Source: JAAYBG01 sp964411675 | Lineage (GTDB): Bacteria; Bacillota_I; Bacilli_A; ML615J-28; CAG-698 | Direction: 5' to 3' | NCBI GenBank assembly: GCA_964411675.1 | Contig: CAYPLR010000023.1 | Span: forward strand, 1-25,784 | Length of the DNA: 25,784 nucleotides | Shown here: positions 22,369 through 25,784 of the stretch, one piece after another | How positions within the stretch are numbered: the first letter of the stretch is position 1 | Layout: the number at the start of each line of letters is the position of its first letter | Notes under the pieces: generated by a model | The model's database searches: none | What the model was told of the DNA's origin: nothing | What the model saw: the letters and a program-made list of their open reading frames with translations, nothing else | Made by a program: the position numbers and the translations under genes

Positions 22369-23460
22369 CTATAAAATCAAATATTTCTTTCGATAACCAT
22401 AATAGATTCCCAGCAACAAAATAGATACCCCTAAAGCAATAAAAGGAACGGTTAAACTATATTGTTCTTCAGAGTACACAAGCCCATCGCCAACTTCAGG
22501 AATCGTTGGAGGATTATAAGGTAATCCATATTCCAAAGCTAGTCCTTTGATATTTAACATCTGAATCACTGGAAGTTTCATATTCAGAAAGCGATCAATC
22601 AATCCAATTTTTGTTAAATCTTGATGTAAATCATTTTTCATATAGGTTGGTAAAATTAATCCGTTTTTTTCAGAAAAGCTTTCTTCATCTTTCCCCATGG
22701 AAACTAAATTCCCACCCACATTAATTAGTGCTTTTACATGGGGTAGTTTTTTATAAATTTTTTCAATCCGATTATCAATATTAGCCACATAATCTTCGAT
22801 TAGAATAAGTTCAGCTGAACTTTCTTCAATTTTTTGTAACAATTGATTACGGATGTCTTCAGGAAATTCTGTCCCTAAGTCTGACTCTCCCCCCAATGAT
22901 ACATAATCAATATCATTGGAAAAATAACCTTTTTGTTGCAAATGCTCTGCCATATCTAAATAGGTAAAATTTGGGTTATTTGCACCATAACTAGAGGCTC
23001 CTAGTGAAATCATGACACAAGTTTTTAGATCAAAAACTTCTGCTGCTGCCATGACACAAATATTCAATGCCGGGAATGAACTTGAAAATACAATGGCAAC
23101 TTCATCTCCTGGCTTGATTTCTGCTTCTTTGAACATATCGATAATGACAGCGGCAAAATTGGGATTTACTGATGTTTTCTTAGATTGTAAATTCCCTAAT
23201 GTTGTAGTAATTACTGTATAACGATCTCCAATCATTCCTGATAGATAGGTATCTTCTGTTGCTAAAGGGATGTTTAACTCTTCTTTGATTGCTTTTATTT
23301 CTTCCATTGCCTCTTTAGCCAATGTCGATGCCGCAATTTTTTCATCATAATAACGGCACTTATCTTCTGTAGCGCTTGATTTGGTAAATAAAAAAGCAAC
23401 AATTAATAACAATGCCCAAATATAGAAAAAATAGTCAACATAATTAGGATTTTTTCTCAT
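22369..23460 (-). CDS. pgsW: Poly-gamma-glutamate system protein PgsW
   Basis: A 363-residue protein with an N-terminal membrane segment (about 10-26), a large extracytoplasmic domain and a C-terminal membrane segment (about 338-356) followed by a basic YRKK. The domain includes GDEVAIVFSSSFPALNICVMAAAE and SLGASSYGANNPNFTYLDM, then SLGGESDLG and NVGGNLVSMG. I recognise this as the PgsW type found beside PgsB and PgsC in some bacteria. It is predicted to take part in making or exporting poly-gamma-glutamate, but no biochemical role is established. It starts one base after the pgsC stop. The usual PgsA (CapA) and the PgsE/CapE small protein are absent, so PgsW and the upstream lipoprotein may fill those roles. 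Confidence 0.83.
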   Translation of the reverse strand: MRKNPNYVDYFFYIWALLLIVAFLFTKSSATEDKCRYYDEKIAASTLAKEAMEEIKAIKEELNIPLATEDTYLSGMIGDRYTVITTTLGNLQSKKTSVNPNFAAVIIDMFKEAEIKPGDEVAIVFSSSFPALNICVMAAAEVFDLKTCVMISLGASSYGANNPNFTYLDMAEHLQQKGYFSNDIDYVSLGGESDLGTEFPEDIRNQLLQKIEESSAELILIEDYVANIDNRIEKIYKKLPHVKALINVGGNLVSMGKDEESFSEKNGLILPTYMKNDLHQDLTKIGLIDRFLNMKLPVIQMLNIKGLALEYGLPYNPPTIPEVGDGLVYSEEQYSLTVPFIALGVSILLLGIYYGYRKKYLIL

Positions 23461-23461
23461 G

Positions 23462-23914
23462 TTATGCTCCTAATTGTTGATATACAAGGATGATTAGTTC
23501 TAACACAACTATGACAATGGCTAAGGAAGGAAGCGTTCTTTTGATTCCTTGTTTATACATATCGTTTGCAATAATACCTGCGATACTATATCCAATAATT
23601 GACATATTCAATAAATTAATGGAAAAAGAATGCAATAATAGTTGTAATAAAAAATTGATAAGAATACTGACTAAAATTAAAATGACAAATCTTCTTTTCC
23701 CAAAAATTACTAAATAACGAGAAATAAACTTTACTAACAAATAAGTAATAATGGCAACAATGACTGTATAAATCATCTTGTCGAATTGGTTGACATACAT
23801 AACCATGAGTCCAGGAACAACAATTCCTCCTGGAGAAATATCAGTAATTTCATAAAATATAATACTAACAATAATTCCTAAAATAATTATATTAATCATC
23901 ATATTGAACACCAT
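23462..23914 (-). CDS. pgsC: Poly-gamma-glutamate synthase membrane subunit PgsC/CapC
   Basis: A 150-residue, very hydrophobic protein with four or five membrane segments (about 6-24, 46-67, 78-96, 98-115, 130-147). SIIFYEITDISPGGIVVPGLM near the N terminus is the signature of PgsC/CapC (compare FxEKTGIVPAGLVVPGYL in Bacillus). It forms the membrane part of the ligase complex with PgsB and is thought to help the polymer leave the cell. The start at 23914 overlaps the end of pgsB by 23 bases and matches the family's N-terminal length; internal ATGs at 23902 and 23899 are alternatives, as no strong ribosome binding site precedes the first. Confidence 0.92.
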   Translation of the reverse strand: MVFNMMINIIILGIIVSIIFYEITDISPGGIVVPGLMVMYVNQFDKMIYTVIVAIITYLLVKFISRYLVIFGKRRFVILILVSILINFLLQLLLHSFSINLLNMSIIGYSIAGIIANDMYKQGIKRTLPSLAIVIVVLELIILVYQQLGA

Positions 23915-25010
23915 TTTTCTTAAAATATTCTAGGATCATTAATCCCATACCATAGATGTTACCAATTCCAAAAATTACTTCTTCTTTTTTTAAATCTTCT
24001 ATTTTTTTTACTTCTTCAACAATCATATCTGGGTAATGTTTACGAATAAATCGTTTCACATAAGGTTTATTCGAACCACAAATTAACAATTTTTTGAAAG
24101 CTAAATCTCCTAATAAGTTTAAGCTTTGGATTGTTCGAGTAGGACGATCATTTCGTGTGTTTAACAGAATGGTCATTTGATTCGTCATAAATTTTTGTGT
24201 TGCATCCGCATACACTTTATAAGTAGAAGCCGGATCATTAACAGAAAAAGCGTTTAAGAAAATCGTATTTTCTAATTTAAAAATCTTAAATGCTCCCGGA
24301 TCACGATAATACTTTTTCATTCCCGTTAAATAGGAATCTTGATCTAACGATAATATATCGGTAATCGCCCAAGCAAGGTTGAGATTATTTTTATAGGTTG
24401 TTAATTGATCTTCATGAAATTTGTCTTTCGCAACCACGATTTTCACATCATGATCTCCAATTTTTCGCGAGTATTTTTTATAATACTCTTCATCAGCAAT
24501 CACTAAATATCCTTTATGAGGAATTGTGTTTGCTAGTGCATCCGCAATTTCATCGCGATTTGACCCCATATCTCCGATATGATCAAGTAAAACATTAGTA
24601 ATGATGGTAATATCTGCATTTAACATTCGGTGTTGAGTAAGATACTGCAATTCAGGATTGACTGCCATACATTCAATCACTAATATTTCTGCTTTTTCCC
24701 GATAAGCTTGAGCCATCATTTTATATTGCTCTCGAATATTGGCTAATCCAAATCGTCTAATTTCCACTTCTTGATTATGGGTATTAATCATCATAGGAAT
24801 CGTTCCTGTTGTTTTACTAAACACTCGATAGCCACATTCACGTAATCCAGCATCGATTAATCTTGCTGTTGTACTTTTCCCCCTTGTGCCATTTACATGA
24901 ATCACATGTTTAAATGATTTTCTAATTTTAATAAAGTAGAGGCGTTCAAAGACAACATATCCAAGATATAAAACACCCAGTATCACTGTTATAATTTCAA
25001 TAAAATTCAT
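23892..25010 (-). CDS. pgsB: Poly-gamma-glutamate synthase ATP-dependent ligase PgsB/CapB
   Basis: A 372-residue Mur-ligase-like amide ligase that uses ATP to join glutamates through the gamma-carboxyl. An N-terminal membrane anchor (about 5-22) is followed by the P-loop VNGTRGKSTTARLI (GTRGKST at 41-47), TGTIPMMI, IECMAVNPELQ, and TNVLLDHIGDMG, where His and Asp coordinate the metal. LLNTRNDRP appears near the middle of the C-terminal part. These blocks are diagnostic for PgsB/CapB. Length is close to the Bacillus protein (about 393). It follows the lipoprotein gene by eight bases and overlaps pgsC. The product would be a capsule or released anionic polymer, unless the organism uses it for osmotic or cation buffering. 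Confidence 0.95.
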   Translation of the reverse strand: MNFIEIITVILGVLYLGYVVFERLYFIKIRKSFKHVIHVNGTRGKSTTARLIDAGLRECGYRVFSKTTGTIPMMINTHNQEVEIRRFGLANIREQYKMMAQAYREKAEILVIECMAVNPELQYLTQHRMLNADITIITNVLLDHIGDMGSNRDEIADALANTIPHKGYLVIADEEYYKKYSRKIGDHDVKIVVAKDKFHEDQLTTYKNNLNLAWAITDILSLDQDSYLTGMKKYYRDPGAFKIFKLENTIFLNAFSVNDPASTYKVYADATQKFMTNQMTILLNTRNDRPTRTIQSLNLLGDLAFKKLLICGSNKPYVKRFIRKHYPDMIVEEVKKIEDLKKEEVIFGIGNIYGMGLMILEYFKKNGVQYDD

Positions 25011-25018
25011 GGTTTCTC

Positions 25019-25648
25019 CTAATCCGACCCTAATAGCAACATTAATGGCTCTGTTACTGAACTAATGGTTGCAATTTGGTACATAGCAATTTCATGATCC
25101 ATGGATGTTTTTGTAAGAAATCCATCACTGTTTCCCGATTTCACAAAAATATTAATATGAGAAGCAGCAAAAGCAATTTCAATCAATCCATCTGAAGTGG
25201 TACCTCGACGACTCATTCCCCCAAGATGCCATGATATTAGGGTGATTTTTTCTTGCTCTTTTAAAGCAACAAATTCTTCTGCTCTAGCTAGTTCAGAATT
25301 AACAGTAATTCCAGCGTCGCTCATTGCTTTAATACTACAACCGACAATTAAAAAAACAATGGATGAGGGTTCGACTTCGCTTGCTACTAACTCCGTATCA
25401 TAAACATAGGTAAAACTATATTTTTCTTCTGCTGCTAAATGGGCAATATGAATCATGAAATTCTCAATATCAATGGATTGACCAATGGAAGTAATATAGA
25501 TTTTTCTGTCTTGCATAATTCCTTGATATTGTTCAGGAATTTCAAACACTAAATCTTCTTCATTTGGAATTTCACTGTTCTTTGTACATCCTAATAGTCC
25601 AATCAATAAAGCGATAAGAATTAATATTAGATTGACTTTTCGATACAA
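25019..25648 (-). CDS. Predicted lipoprotein heading the poly-gamma-glutamate operon, TTG start
   Basis: A 209-residue protein I cannot assign to a characterised function. The start is set at the TTG at 25648, preceded by AGAGGTGATC. It gives a classic lipoprotein signal: YRK, a hydrophobic run at about residues 5-19, and the lipobox LLGC with Cys21. A longer ATG frame to 25756 would run through the promoter and a leader hairpin. The mature part contains DRKIYITSIGQSIDIENFM and ISWHLGGMSRRGTTSDGLIEI, then NIFVKSGNSDGFLTK, which has some look of a small-ligand binding fold. Its place in front of pgsB, where no pgsA is present, suggests a role outside the membrane in polymer handling, ligand sensing for the kinase, or anchoring. 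That is inference. Confidence 0.75.
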   Translation of the reverse strand: MYRKVNLILILIALLIGLLGCTKNSEIPNEEDLVFEIPEQYQGIMQDRKIYITSIGQSIDIENFMIHIAHLAAEEKYSFTYVYDTELVASEVEPSSIVFLIVGCSIKAMSDAGITVNSELARAEEFVALKEQEKITLISWHLGGMSRRGTTSDGLIEIAFAASHINIFVKSGNSDGFLTKTSMDHEIAMYQIATISSVTEPLMLLLGSD

Positions 25649-25676
25649 GTAGATCACCTCTTTATTGCTATCACTA

Positions 25677-25708
25677 ATCATGAGAAAAAGAAATCTTTTT
25701 CTTATGAT
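25677..25708 (-). promoter_or_regulatory. Long hairpin in the 5' leader of the pgs operon
   Basis: ATCATAAGAAAAAG pairs with CTTTTTCTCATGAT (one A/C mismatch as read on the minus strand) around a four-base loop. The leader of about 70 bases runs from the promoter to the TTG start and consists mostly of this stem. It ends about 15 bases before the ribosome binding site and has no T-run, so it is a stability or control element rather than a terminator. Confidence 0.65.
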
Positions 25709-25727
25709 TACTAATAACACATTATTG

Positions 25728-25756
25728 ATTATATCATAATTATATTTTTTTTCCAA
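25728..25756 (-). promoter_or_regulatory. Promoter of the lipoprotein-pgsBCW-regulator-kinase-ppa operon
   Basis: TTGGAA and TATAAT on the minus strand are 17 bases apart. No other good promoter was seen between the seven genes, whose spacing is at most 14 bases. Confidence 0.75.
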
Positions 25757-25784
25757 TATTCAAAAGGATTAGGAAAATGCCATG

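Noticed and set aside
25649..25756. ATG-started longer form of the first pgs-operon gene
   Set aside because: It would translate the -35, the -10 and the leader hairpin, and would place 36 residues before a perfect lipoprotein signal peptide.
1..25784. Mycoplasma-type genetic code (TGA as Trp)
   Set aside because: Several genes, including ppa and the ogt-like gene, end at TGA at the expected family length, and Trp is encoded by TGG throughout.

Overview
The window is AT-rich DNA with short intergenic gaps. Every convincing gene lies on the minus strand, so transcription runs from high to low coordinates. A type B RNase P RNA, the rpsO-pnp and truB-ribF groupings, an mraZ-rsmH start of a division cluster, and poly-gamma-glutamate (PgsBC-type) genes all point to a low-GC Bacillota or walled Mollicutes-like lineage (for example near Erysipelotrichia, Haloplasma or Izemoplasma). 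Genes such as ppa and ogt end in TGA, so TGA is a stop and the mycoplasma code does not apply. One 100-N assembly gap (7373-7472) interrupts a gene.

In the direction of transcription, 25756-19360 is a tightly packed seven-gene unit with one visible promoter and one terminator. It encodes a lipoprotein with a TTG start, PgsB, PgsC, PgsW, an OmpR-type response regulator, a sensor kinase and a family I inorganic pyrophosphatase. This is the most interesting system here: a capsule or polymer synthase that apparently carries its own signalling pair and a pyrophosphatase, without the usual PgsA. Next are a threonine aldolase-like enzyme, a 57-residue membrane protein behind two tandem palindromes, and a housekeeping operon (HAD phosphatase, truB, ribF, mtnN). 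Then come rpsO and pnp, rnpB, an MFS exporter with engB, a NUDIX hydrolase, an aminotransferase, and an ogt-like gene split by the gap.

Between about 7290 and 3440 lie a DUF4143-type ATPase behind three 23-bp-period repeats, then yceD-rpmF with an unusual charged tail on L32, then mraZ-rsmH. The mraZ promoter carries three direct repeats that look like a textbook MraZ autoregulatory operator. Just after rsmH, in front of a terminator, is a 16-codon proline-rich reading frame with a strong ribosome binding site. It is too short for ordinary gene calling.

The last block (3362-77) is a coupled triad: a secreted beta-helix carbohydrate-binding-type protein, a VTC-domain (polyphosphate polymerase-like) protein and a DUF4956 membrane protein. 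The window therefore carries two candidate polyanion systems, poly-gamma-glutamate and a VTC system, at opposite ends. No tRNA, CRISPR array, insertion sequence or phage gene was recognised, and no gene-free stretch exceeds 300 bases apart from rnpB itself.
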